A stretch of DNA of 64,000 bases from positions 62,001 to 126,000 of the forward strand of contig JAIWZP010000050.1 of the NCBI GenBank assembly GCA_025201375.1, given 5' to 3'. Shown piece by piece: positions 13,036 to 23,628 of the stretch. Both the position numbers and the translations under genes were made by a program. Below the pieces are notes generated by a model. That model was given only the letters and a program-made list of their open reading frames with translations, was not told where the DNA came from and made no database searches. This stretch comes from Gongronella butleri. Its lineage: Eukaryota; Mucoromycota; Mucoromycetes; Mucorales; Cunninghamellaceae. The first letter of the stretch is position 1. The number at the start of each line of letters is the position of its first letter.

Positions 13036-13592
13036 ACCCGGGGAAATTTTGCTTCAGGTCAAAAAGTTCAGGTCGAAAAAAAATAACAAATCAGGTTTCA
13101 CGTTTCACGTTTCAGGTTCAAACCTGAATCGCGATCAAGCAACCCGGGCAACAGCCTCATAGCCACTTTGATGACCTGAAAAGTTCAGGTCCAACCTGAA
13201 CAGTGAACATTACAAAATCAACCTGAATTTGGCCTGAAACCGACCGAAACGCCTGAATTAAATTCAGTAAGTCTTCGGTTTTCAGGTCATTTCAGTTCAA
13301 ATCAGGTGCGATTCATTTCAGCTTTTCAGGTCGTCGGTTTTCAGGTCAATTCAGGTGCGACGAACCGTGCGATTCATTTCAGGTCGTCGTCAATTTTCAG
13401 GCCATTTCAGGTAATATTCATTTCAGGTCGTCGGTATTTATGACATAGGTCAATTCAGGTACAAATCGTTTCAGCTTTCAGGTCGTCGGTTTCCAGGTCA
13501 ATTCAGGTGTGATTCATTTCAGGTCGTCGGTTTTCAGCTCAATTCAGGTGCAGGTCGTTTCAGGTCGTCGGTTTTCAGGTCAATTCAGGTTA
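13036..13592 (+). repeat. degenerate TTCAGGT minisatellite
   Basis: From about 13261 to 13592 a unit of roughly 40-45 bp recurs about seven times with variation; its core reads TTTCAGGTCGTCGGTTTTC then AGGTCAATTCAGGTGCGATT. The preceding part (13036-13260) holds the same TCAGGT word in both orientations, including AGGTTCAAACCTGAA. No open frame runs through it. Confidence 0.75.
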
Positions 13593-14367
13593 GGGATGTA
13601 CGGTATCATACTGTAAGGCATCTTTTTCATCTTTATCGAATGATGATGAGACCAGCAGTTTCATCGATGGTACGATGGATGGCTAACGCTCGCAGAGAAA
13701 ATTCACTTTTTCATCAAAATTTTTGATCGCGATTTGCTCGACAACGGTCGCGTCAAACCCCACTTTTTATTGCAGTTTTACTAACAAACAGAGGGGCAAA
13801 GCACCTAATGGGATGGCTTGCGGTGCGCAAGCTTGGATTTTAATTTTTTGCATCGGTCATTTCACCAGCCTGTAGCCCACCACTCATCATCATCAGCGCA
13901 CAAAAATGTGCAAAATAAAAAAATAAAAAATAAAAAAATTCCATGCAATCCACGCACCTTAATTTGGAAATGTCAAACCTTAAATTTTTGCAAAAAAATC
14001 TTGTCTAAAGTAGGCACTTTTCTCAGTCGATCGCCATTCATGCGTCACTCTTTGGAAAATTTTCTTAAGATGTGGCAACATGCCATTTTGCCTGCCAATA
14101 GCAAATTGTCGAAGTTATCTGTTTGGGATGCATTGATCACCCGGAGTTCGAAATTTCCCAAATTTGGCATGTTCTGAGATTGAAATGTGTGACCCCTGAG
14201 TGACCCCTGAATTTTTCAAAAGTGATCGTAGCGCTTTGGGGGTTTATGCTTTTTTGTTGCGAATTTTACGCTGATTTTGATGTGGCTATTTTCGAGCGGG
14301 ATCGACCATGCAGACGTCCAGATGAATGCAAGAGAGCAAAAATAGGAGGGTTTTGACATTTTTGAGG

Positions 14368-14530
14368 GCAAAAAAAATCGGGCGGGTCCGTTTTGAACAT
14401 TGGTCCGTAGTTTAAGCCGTGATCCATTTTTCATTGGCGGGCAAGTACCGTAGGTTGTAAAAAAATTTCTGGAGGCACAGCAAGCCGGCAAAATTCGAAA
14501 ATCGCGCCTTTTCATTTCAAATGGCAACTA
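14368..14530 (+). repeat. repeat family B, copy 2
   Basis: Closely resembles 49738-49900: AAAAAATCGGGCGGGTC, GAACA, TAGTTTA, GCCGTGA, ATTGGCGGGCAA, then TGTAAAAAAA, TTCTGGAGGCACAGCA, GCCGGCAAA and a terminal CATTT block occur in the same order and spacing. It has no coding capacity. Confidence 0.7.
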
Positions 14531-15927
14531 GGTATGTGGAATTTTCTGTGCAGTGTACGGTACGTACCGCACCGCACTGCAGCCGGTATTGAATGACAGT
14601 GCACGTCAGTTTCCGTCCGTTGAGATAAAAGAACAGGCAAACCAATATCATGTCATACTGTAGTAATTACCGTATTTCTTCTTTGTAAATTTAGCAAAAT
14701 GGATGAAAATCGTGCTCTTGTGAATTTTCTCAAGCATTATTCAAGCGATTTTTTAATAAACAGGTACAGTACACAGCAAGACACTTCACGCTTGCAATAA
14801 TCCCTCTGCCAGATTTACAGTAAGAAGCAAAGAATCAGAGAATAATCAAAGCCCGGATCCCAGGAAGCAAGCTGTGTGTGGTGCATTTTTTTTTCCCGGG
14901 TATCTTGGAACTCTTGTCAAATGCTGTAAAATAGTAGTTTCTCGGTCCTGCTCCACTCTTCATCTCTTCTTGTCATCTGCAGAGTCAGTCACATAGCTCA
15001 CATTGTACAGTACGTATGATAGCAGCCGGTATCATCCCATGCAATTCAAACAGGGCATTTTTGATTTTTTATGATACAGTAGTAGAACAGTACGTTTTTA
15101 AAAGTATGTACAGTCGACTACTGTACCTAAAGGGATTTTGATTCTTTTTGTTCCAATTTCTGGTTTTGTGTTGCCAATCTTATACAAGCCATCATCATCT
15201 TTTTTCCTTATTTTTTTGTCTTCTTGTTTTAATTTTTTGCATCATTATTTTGTGTTTTTTTCTTACAGTACTGCACTGTACTGTACAGTACCGTATATTC
15301 ATCATTACACGTCGCTTGCCAATGATCACATTGGAGCCAGGTTATGATAGTCAACACTTTTACTAATGAAATTGGCCTCAATGCATTGATTGGCACCGGT
15401 TTTGCAGCCGTACGGCGACGAAAAAAATCCGGTCTGAATACTCTAGACGCACAAAAAGGTTGTGGGTCGCCAGCCAGGCTCCACATACAGCAGCGCGTGA
15501 GTGCTACTAGCAGCGTGCCAGTGCCTCGTAGCGTGTGCCATGGTGTTCTTCGGGGGACGGCTGACGGCGACGCACGACGGGGTGCTATGACTCGTAGAGC
15601 TGCTGCTGCTGCACAAAGGGTGAGTGAATTTTTAATTCATGGAGCGGCCAGACGACGCGCTGGGCTGGCAGCACTATCATACTGACGCGTCACTGACGCG
15701 ACGTCTGGTGGACGTACTGTAGGATGAAAGAGTTGGAGTCGTGAAACAAACAGAAAATCATCACACTGTATGGTATTTTCTGAAAATTTGGTGCACTACT
15801 ATCATATGATACGTTGATTTTCATGCAGAAAAAAAAGGCGCGCGTGCTGAAGAAACATCAGATGCACATGCCCAACATTTTATTTACTTTTGAAAGCTCG
15901 CGTATTATAATACAAAAAGCCCCTTGT

Positions 15928-18594
15928 TTAGTCTAATTGCACGAGTCTGCCCTGAATGACCGGTGCGATGCTTGCCCAGCGCTGGATCCATGATTCATGC
16001 ATGGCATCGGTGACGGTGGCGCTCTTGCTCGTGGCCTTTTTCCCATTGGTTTCCTTGTCTTCAGTCCAGTTGTACATGGATTGCGGCGGCGTGGCATGTT
16101 GTTCTTCCTCTTCCTCGGAGCGCAGGCACGCAGGGTGGCCCAGTTGCGACCCGTCCAGGGCATCCATGATGGTATCATTGAGGCAGTGCCACTTGGCGCG
16201 GACTTCCATCTGGTGCGACATGGACGACTGGCCCGTGTGGCAATCGCATGCGGCGCCGTCCTGCGCAGGGTTGGCGTGTACGTGTGCCGCCACGGAAGCG
16301 TCGCCATTCTGTTGCACGTTCTTGTTGTCGTCGGCGTGGTGCATCTTGAGCGCCTCCTTGCGCCAATGACGCGCAATGGACGCGACGAGTGCATCCATGT
16401 GACGCTTGCGAGCCAGATCCTCGGATTGGTCTTGCACAATGGGTGGCGTGGGCGTGGGCGCCGGTGTGGGCGTGGGTGTCCGCTGCAGCTCTTGCTGCTG
16501 GTGATGCTTGACAAAGTGCTCGCGGAACGCATTCATGTACTTTAGACCAAGGAAGAATTTGCGGTACAAGGTGCCGATCATCACGCCATTTTCATTGTCG
16601 ACGACAAACTTGTCGGCCGACACCGACAGCGACGAATACCCGTCGTAGCCGCGCGTCATGTAATTGCGCGTGACAACGACATACTCGCGGTCCATGTCGA
16701 GTGGGATCATGTTTTCCGGCTTGTACCTCTCGAGCAGCTCGTTTTCGTTGGGCAGGATCGAATTGGACCGCGATTGCGTGTGTTCCTGGAGGCAGCGCTT
16801 GGGTATACAGAGGATGCGGCGCACGCGCTGGCCTGGTGGCGATTTGGACGACCACTCGACGCGCATGCCGGCCACTTGTGGAAATCGGCCCTCTTGCTTT
16901 GGATATTGCGACAAGCCATTCTCAATGGCGTCCCAGATCTGCTGCCCCGTCAGCCGCACCACGACGGTCGGGTCCTGAAACGGGAAGGCCGTCATGATGT
17001 CGCCAAGCGTCAGCGGACCAACATCAATCACACTGTCGTTGCGAATCGTGCCGCCCGAGCAAATCGCAAGCTCGCCGCCCAAATTCGCATACGACGCAAG
17101 CATCAGGTCCGCCGTCAGGTTGCCGAAATTGGTCTCGCCCGTGCGCACCTTGGTGCTGCGGCCCTCGAGTGGCACCGTCGTGTACGCAATGGGTCGCGCC
17201 GTCTTGGACGATACCAGATGCGCCACTTCGGCCACAACCTCCTCCATGGACGCGTCCGGCGCCACCGACGAGTCCACAACCTTGCGTTCCGCTATAAAAA
17301 AAAAAAGGCAAAAAAAAAAGTACTTGTGAGCCGTCATGGGTTTCCCCCTTTTATGCATTTTTTTTACCTGTGATGCGCTGGATGACCTTGCGCCCCTTGT
17401 CATTGATGCCAATTTCAAGCGCGAGGTGGCCAAACTCTCTAAAGTCGGTGCCGCTCTTCATGACGCGCACAGGCAGCACGTTGTTTATCTCGGGATCAAA
17501 GCCCACGTCATTGAGATTCTGCTCACGCGACCAATGGTCGCCCACAATGTCAATGGCGCGCGAAACATAGAAAAAGTGATCATGTCTAGCCGAGCATCAA
17601 AAGAAACATGCATGAGCGAAAGGTTTGCTATCTCGGGGGGTCAAAACGCGAGTCGGATTTTTTTCCCTGGTTTTCTTTTTACCCGCCAAGAACCAAATCA
17701 ATGTCGTCGATGCACTCTTGTGCGAGTTTCACGTCATTGGGGACGCGCATGTGCGTCAATGCAATGACCAGATCACATTTGTGGGGCCCCTGTGGATCGC
17801 GCAGCAAGGTGGCCAGTTCCTTGCCCACCGTGACGAAATCGTGATAGATGAGATCCGAGGGGAATGATGGGATGGTAATGATCCATTCTCTATTAAAAAA
17901 AAATTGAAAGATGAGGGTGAGCCGGGGTGCAGTGCGGAGGCAGTGGACAAGGGTGTGTGGATGGATCGTGACACAAGCAAAGCAATTGAAACGGCTTCTT
18001 GATTCTCTTTTTTTTTTTTTTTTTTTTTTTGCTTGGCCGATGGATGACAGATGAACGATTTGCTTACTTTTCAACAAGGCCAATGACGCCGATACGCAGG
18101 CCATTGTGCTCCAAGACGTGGTAGCGCTTGAGAGGCACCGGTGAATGGCCGTCCTCGTACATGACATTTGAAAAGAGCCACGGAAAATTCGTGCTTGTCA
18201 TCAGTTTGCGCAGCTGCGGCAAGCCAAAATCAAAGTCATGGTTGCCCACGCAAGCAACGTCAATATCCACCTGGTTTAACACCTTGGTGCTGTATTAAAA
18301 AAAAAAGGTTTTTAATAAAACAAAAGCCTAACGTGGCGCGGGCACGCGCGTTCTTCTTCTCCCTCCTTTTTCTGCGTCTCCTTACATATGCGACCCACGG
18401 GTAATAGATCCCTCCAAGGACGGGTTAAAAGCATCGCCCGAGAAGAGCAAAAGAGGGTTGTCCAACGTGGCTCGACACGCTTTTAGTGCCGTCGCAAAGC
18501 GCGAGGCGCCACCAATGGGCTCCTCCTTGCTAGGAGAGACATGGTAGACGTCATTGAAGTGCAAAATGTCCAACTTTTGTGCAACGGTCATCAT
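15928..18594 (-). CDS. 5'-nucleotidase/UshA-family metallophosphatase
   Basis: Predicted metal-dependent phosphohydrolase acting on nucleotides or related phosphoesters. Exons 18386-18594, 18068-18289, 17683-17889, 17368-17585 and 15928-17291 join in frame to 739 residues. The N-terminal calcineurin-like domain shows DILHFNDVYH (about 9-18), GDAFNPS (about 52-58), GNHDFDFG (about 86-94) and GHDHFFYV (about 213-220), the expected metal ligands. The C-terminal 5'-nucleotidase domain (about 310-540) includes NFGNLTADLML and CSGGTIRNDS. There is no signal peptide, so an intracellular enzyme is likely, unlike the secreted or GPI-anchored members. About 190 extra C-terminal residues, with a Thr-Pro tract near 600, have no recognised domain. 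Substrate cannot be decided from sequence. Confidence 0.9.
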
Positions 18595-19278
18595 GGTCTG
18601 CAGAGAAAAAAAAAAGGAGGTGGAAAGAAAAAAAAATGGGAGAAAAAAAAAAGAGCGACCAAAAACGGGGTTTATTGCGCCTTTTTTTCTTGGGAAAACC
18701 TTCTTTCCGTTGCATCGGGCAAGTTGTCAAAAGGGCTACGCATTTGTCCCGACAATTGAGCATGAGCGTGTCACTGCGACCGCTTGTTGGTCTGGCTCAT
18801 TCCTCATTTTTTAAATGTAAAAAGAAGATGGTCCATGCGAATTGGCATCAAGAGTCTCCTTTGACGAGCGCTCCTTTCCCCTGGACTGCACGCCCTGTCA
18901 GATGATGTTTGTCCTGAACAATCCGCCTCTTTTTTTTTCATGCAAAAAAAAAAAAAAAAAACCCTGAGAAAAAAAAAAAAGTCGCTTTTTGTGCTCCTTT
19001 TTGTGCGCTCAAGCAGTGGAGATTGGGCGCGTATGATACCAAATACGGCATTGGTCACCTTTTGGTCTCTCCTGTTTGACGTTTGATGGCAAGGGAAAAT
19101 CCCATTGAGAAGCCAGGAGTGCTCTTTTTTTTTTTTTTTTTTTTTTTTTCCCTTTTCTCTATCATTTTCCTTTTTTTTTTTTTCTCTTTGTCTTTTTTCT
19201 CTGTTTTTTTTTCTCTTCATCTTTTTACCGTCCACTCGTTCTTCCCCCTCTCTTTTTCTCACGTCTGCTGTCGTCAAC
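18595..19278. promoter_or_regulatory. divergent spacer, metallophosphatase and four-TM protein genes
   Basis: 684 bp between opposed starts with several A and T tracts (18605-18650, 18944-18961, 19121-19149). A TGATACCAAATACGG stretch lies near 19034. The plus-strand side is a pyrimidine-rich leader ending just before the ATG at 19279. No gene was seen. Confidence 0.4.
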
Positions 19279-20182
19279 ATGAATCGCAAGCAAGAAGGCA
19301 TTCTGCACGTGAGCCTGCTGATTGTGCTGCAATGGATCAGTGTGGCTGTCGTGATCACCAATAGCATTGGAATTCACATGAGCTTTGACGCTCACATGGG
19401 GTTCGTGTCGTCCGATGCAGGCGCGCAGGATTTGCTTTACACCGTGCTGGGGATCATGTCATTCACGGCGGCGACGCTGCCCTTGTGCTTGCAATTATAT
19501 CACCATTGCAGAACCAACGAATCAGGCTTGCTGCCGACAAGGATCACGCTGCTGAGCGAGATCTCACTTAGCATTGTCATGATGGTCCTGTGGGCCGCCG
19601 TATGCTCCGTCATCATCACACATACAAGAGGTAAAAAGCGGGAAAAATCATGTGATCTGCGCGCACACAATGAGAAATTAGGGAGCATGGGCCTGCTAGA
19701 GAAAAATAAGGAACAGGGAGTGCGTCAAAAAATGCTCACAGTGTTCCTATTTTTTTTTTTCCTCGGGTTCGTCAGTGTCGTCTCCTTGCTCCATCGAAAA
19801 GACATCGCCTTGTCGTCTGCTTGATTTGACTATTGTGCTGGGCCTGGTGACACTGGCCGTGTGGATCTTGCTACTGCTTGTCGCGTCGTTTAGCATGAGT
19901 CGGTTGCCATCGCTGCCCGCGTTTGTGCTCGAGCCCAATCCTTACCACACGCTCGACTATAGGCATTCGACGCTGATGGCCAGCCACACCACGGAATCGC
20001 TGCCATTGTACACACCGCGATCATCGCTGCTGCAGCCGCCACCCTCACTCATGTCAAAACACAGCAGCTACGCGTCCGACATTGAATACCCACGCGATAT
20101 CAAGCACGCCGTCATTTATCGCGACGATTCGTTGCCCATCATCACTGTCGGCGGATCAAAGCTTGATCTCAGCTTCCTCTAG
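19279..20182 (+). CDS. four-TM membrane protein of unknown function (MARVEL-like topology)
   Basis: Two exons, 19279-19630 and 19776-20182, give 252 residues. Four hydrophobic segments are visible at about 9-31, 54-76, 94-114 and 133-152, with a conserved-looking LPLCLQLYHHCR after the second. The hydrophilic C-terminal tail of about 100 residues is rich in Ser, Tyr and His. The spacing resembles MARVEL or SUR7-like fungal membrane proteins, but no diagnostic motif was found, so the family is an inference. It is divergent from the metallophosphatase gene. Confidence 0.7.
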
Positions 20183-20656
20183 TCTTCTCAAGCCCACCCA
20201 ATCACACTCTTTTTTACTACTTTTTTTTTTTTTTTTTTTACTTTTTTTGCATGACATCCTTTTGACGGTGCTCCTCTTTTTAGGTGCCGGCCCTCCTTTT
20301 TTTGATTCTGCCACTCTCCCTTTATACTTTTGTTTCCTTTTTTTTCTGACTACTTTTTACACGAATCCTAATAATTTTCTTTTTAACCTAATTTAAACGT
20401 ATGTATCGACAATTTATAAAAAGCATTCACCTTTCAGGCCAAAAAAAATAGCTTCATTGTAAAAGGGGCCAGCATCGCGCGTCGGAGAATCAACTTTTTT
20501 TTTTTTTTCCAATGGGTGGTCTTGCCCTGAAATGCACGGGCTCGCCCCATTTGTGCTTTTCTTTTTTTTCTTTCTCTCTCCCACCCTTTTTTCTTTATGC
20601 GTCTTTTTAGCTCATAGCCTTTCTCTCTGTAACCCCTGCAATTCATTTGATTTCGC
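20183..20656. other. T-rich spacer
   Basis: 474 bp holding the 3' flank of the four-TM gene and the T-rich leader of the next gene. Runs of T occur at 20218-20239 and 20493-20508. No gene or structured element was recognised. Confidence 0.4.
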
Positions 20657-21683
20657 ATGCTTCTACGCCGAGTTTTCCAAGAAAAAATCAAACCCGACGC
20701 GGAGCGTGACGCGGCGGTGGCGCCAAACAAGACGACGCCAGCAAACGACCGCATTCTTGCCAAGCCATTCCCGGTTTTGACGACTCGTCATGCTTCGCCG
20801 ACGGCCCTGATGGACGTGCACGGCCATCCGCGGCTCCCAGTCGTCTCGCAACCGAGAAAAACAAAGCGAATGATGTCGTCGCACCGAATTGAGAGCCAAC
20901 CGGTGGCTCCGCCGCCCGCGCTCCCACCCTCCGCACCTGCTCAGCCCGCAGCAGAAGCACCACCACCACCGGCAGCGCCAGTAGCAGCAGCAATTGGCCC
21001 CTCATTGCACATCATGGATGAACAAAACGTACATTCAAACACAAAAAACAGCGCGTGGCGCATAAACACAACAAGCGCGCAACAACATGACAAAGAAAAG
21101 GTCACGACCTCGATGGAAAAGACATTGGTGCCGTCCAGTCGCCATTCAATCACGACCTCACGAATCCGCTTCACAGGTAAAAAAAAAAAAAGAGCGTCGC
21201 GAAAATCCATTTTAAAACCCTCTTTTTTTTTATTTTGCAGAGACGGCGACGTATGAGGAGCGTCATGGCAAGCGGCGGACAAATGGGTTCTCACTCAGCG
21301 AGCAGCTTCGTCAGTTGCACGATCAGCTGTCCGCATGCGAGCGCGAGCGGGAATATTGGCATCAATGCATGGATGATCATCAGCAGCGCGACCAGGCATT
21401 GATGGATCTGCTGACTCGCCTGCAACAAAAAGTCGACGATATGATTGGCTGCACCACCAATGCTCATGCTGGACGTCCTCGTCCTCCACCACCGCGCAAA
21501 TCTACCTCGTCCACACATCAAAAAAAGGTCACGGTGTATCATCATCATCATTACCATCATCATTACGCATCCCCTTCTCTATCACGCTCAGCCTCATGCG
21601 CTTCCTTTTTGTACCAACGCGACGATGGCTTCATGACTCCCGTTGCGGCGTCGGCGGCCATTGCATCCACTCTGTTGCAATAA
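20657..21683 (+). CDS. proline-rich coiled-coil protein, unknown function
   Basis: Exons 20657-21176 and 21241-21683 join in frame to 320 residues. The first half is low-complexity, with a Pro/Ala tract (about 80-115). The second exon opens with a charged helical stretch (about 174-245) rich in Glu, Gln, Arg and Leu at heptad-like spacing, which predicts a coiled coil. A His/Tyr run (HHHHYHHHY, near 282-290) and a Ser-rich tail follow. The clean GT-AG intron that joins two open frames supports a real gene. No family was recognised; a cytoskeletal or polarity scaffold is possible but unproven. Confidence 0.6.
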
Positions 21684-22317
21684 ACTTTTTTTTATAATTT
21701 TAGACTTTTTTTTTTTCGATCCATCCCTTCTTTTTCGGTCTTGGCTTTTTCTCTCGTCTGCAAGGGCCAATTGGGATCAAAAAGAGGGAGGTGAGTGTAT
21801 GCCTCACCCTCCGAGGGCCTTCTTGGCTGTGATTTGCCAGATTTGCCAGCTTTGAGTGATGACTCGAGCGATTTTTTTTGGGGGAGAGCAGAAATGGGCG
21901 GAAATCGGTGGCTCGCTTTCCTTTTTGGGCCATTGCCGAGGAAGCAGGGCTCTTTTCAGGTGCGCTTTTGACAGGTTGTCCGTGGAGCGTCTTTTAAGAC
22001 ATTTTGCCCCCGTCGATGGCCGAGGCGGCGACCCGCCTGTTGGGGGATGAGGGATGAAACTTTTTGGGGGATTGAGCGCATAGAAAAAAAAATCGAGGGC
22101 GTAATCTTGTCTCGGCACGTCAAGGAGCCCAAATAAAAAGGGGGGCCCCACTGATGATCTGCGTCTTTTTTTTTTCTTTTTCTCTTTTTTTATTTACTTC
22201 CCTTCTCTTCCTCCCCTTTTTCTTTTTCATCTCGGTCCTGGTCTCTTGTTGCCCACTTGCCACCCTCTCTTTCTCTCTTTTGCATATACACGAATAGACT
22301 TTTAGACCTCAATAACC
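21684..22317 (+). promoter_or_regulatory. upstream region of the carrier gene
   Basis: 634 bp without a gene. The last 150 bp before the ATG at 22318 are a C/T-rich leader typical of strongly expressed genes in this window. Confidence 0.4.
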
Positions 22318-22569
22318 ATGGCTCCTATTGCTACCTTCAACGACGACCCCAACGCTCCTCTCAAGAAGAAGCCCATCTCGTACACCAACTTGCTCTTGGG
22401 TGCTGGTAAGTGTTGGCAAGGTCTGGGGACCCATTGGAGAAGCGTATCGACCGCGCGGGAGACGAGTGTTATGGAAAAAGGGGGATGACGCGTCGATTTT
22501 GACAGATTGTCTGAGAGGCGTGGCAATCCAATATGTTTAGATTCATTGTTTGTGTGTGTGTTGTGCAGT

Positions 22570-22626
<57 letters not shown>

Positions 22627-23628
22627 TGTGTCTGTCCATTGGCATTGAAAAACAAGCAATGGCTGATCTTTTTTGTGCATTTTTATTTCTCTAGGTCTCA
22701 ATCTGTTTGAAGTGACGACGCTCGGCCAGCCGTTCGAGGTGATCAAGACACAGCTTGCTGCCAACCGCGGCCAGTCCATGGCCCAGGCGCTCAAGACCAT
22801 TTACCAGCGTGGCGGCTCTTTGGGCTTTTTCCAGGGCTTGATCCCTTGGGCGTGGATCGAGGCGTCCACCAAGGGTGCTGTCTTGCTCTTCACGGCCTCC
22901 GAGGTTGAATATCGTGCACGCGTGGCGGGTGCGTCGCCTTTTATGGTAATGTCTCCTTGCCCAATGGGCGGAACAACGCGCCGCTTCAAACTTTTTCGAA
23001 TTTGCTTACTCAATTAGCCCTTTTTTTATCTTTTGTTTCCTTTCAACAGGCCGGCATTGCTGGTGGTATGGGCGGTGGTCTTGCGCAAGCATACACGACG
23101 ATGGGTTTCTGTACATTCATGAAGACAGTGGAGGTGACGCGCCACAAATCGGCAGTCAAGGAGTCGACGTTCAAGATTGCGGCCGATATCTTTAGAAAGG
23201 AGGGTATTGCCGGCATCAACAAGGGCGTGAATGCCGTGGCCGTGCGTCAGTGCACCAATTGGGCATCGCGCTTTGGTCTGACGCGCTTTGCGCAGGACGC
23301 CATTGTCAAGGCGCGCTATGGCGACACGCCTGGTAGCGGCCACAAGCTGACCGCCTGGGATCGCATTGCTGCCAGTGTCATTGGCGGCTCCTTGTCGTGC
23401 TGGAACCAGCCCATCGAGGTCATCCGTGTCGAAATGCAATCCCAGATCAAGGCCGAGGGCAGACCCGAAAAGATGACCATTGCCAGCGCCGCAAAGTACA
23501 TCCACAAGAACAACGGTATGAAGGGCTTCTACCGTGGTGCCCTGCCCCGCGTCTGCCTCGGCGTCTGGCAAACACTGTGCATGGTCACCCTCGGCGACTA
23601 TGCCCGCGCCTACTTCAACACAAATTAG
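22318..23628 (+). CDS. YHM2: mitochondrial carrier, Yhm2-like citrate/oxoglutarate exchanger
   Basis: Predicted inner-membrane carrier exchanging citrate for 2-oxoglutarate, which supplies cytosolic NADPH through isocitrate. Exons 22318-22405, 22695-22945 and 23050-23628 give 305 residues, the family length. [20 protein letters not shown] (about 35-54) and [20 protein letters not shown] (about 79-98) are characteristic of Yhm2 rather than of other carriers, and a [15 protein letters not shown] block near 220 is a third-repeat carrier signature. Intron 1 carries a long GT microsatellite. Confidence 0.92.
22574..22631 (+). repeat. GT dinucleotide microsatellite
   Basis: A nearly uninterrupted (GT)n run of about 58 nt lies within intron 1 of the Yhm2-like gene, broken once by TATG near 22619-22622. 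Confidence 0.95.

Larger units (their letters stand above)
12237..15927. other. 3.7-kb gene-free, repeat-rich spacer
   Basis: No supportable gene. After the T-rich 3' flank of the G6PD gene, it contains many GTATCATAC-type palindromes (12855-12990, 13597-13616, 14650-15300, 15670-15810), a TTCAGGT-rich minisatellite (about 13036-13592) and a family B copy (14368-14530). The open frame at 15344-15685 (113 codons) has arginine- and alanine-rich composition with no recognisable family. Confidence 0.6.

Noticed and set aside
13261..13592. CRISPR-like array
   Set aside because: The repeat units are degenerate and contiguous, without uniform unique spacers, and the host is eukaryotic; it is a minisatellite.
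14130..14175. tRNA-like GAGTTCGAAATTTC stretch
   Set aside because: The surrounding sequence cannot be folded into a cloverleaf with a plausible D arm or acceptor stem; no tRNA was found anywhere in the window.
15344..15685. 113-codon plus-strand frame in the repeat-rich spacer
   Set aside because: Arg/Ala-rich, unlike the GC3-biased genes here, with no recognisable domain or leader.
15997..17373. Long plus-strand frames (up to 199 codons) opposite the metallophosphatase
   Set aside because: They are shadows of the GC3-biased coding exon; the sense strand gives continuous family motifs.
22574..22631. Frames coding Cys/Val or His/Thr runs across the GT repeat
   Set aside because: They are produced by a dinucleotide repeat within intron 1 of the carrier gene.
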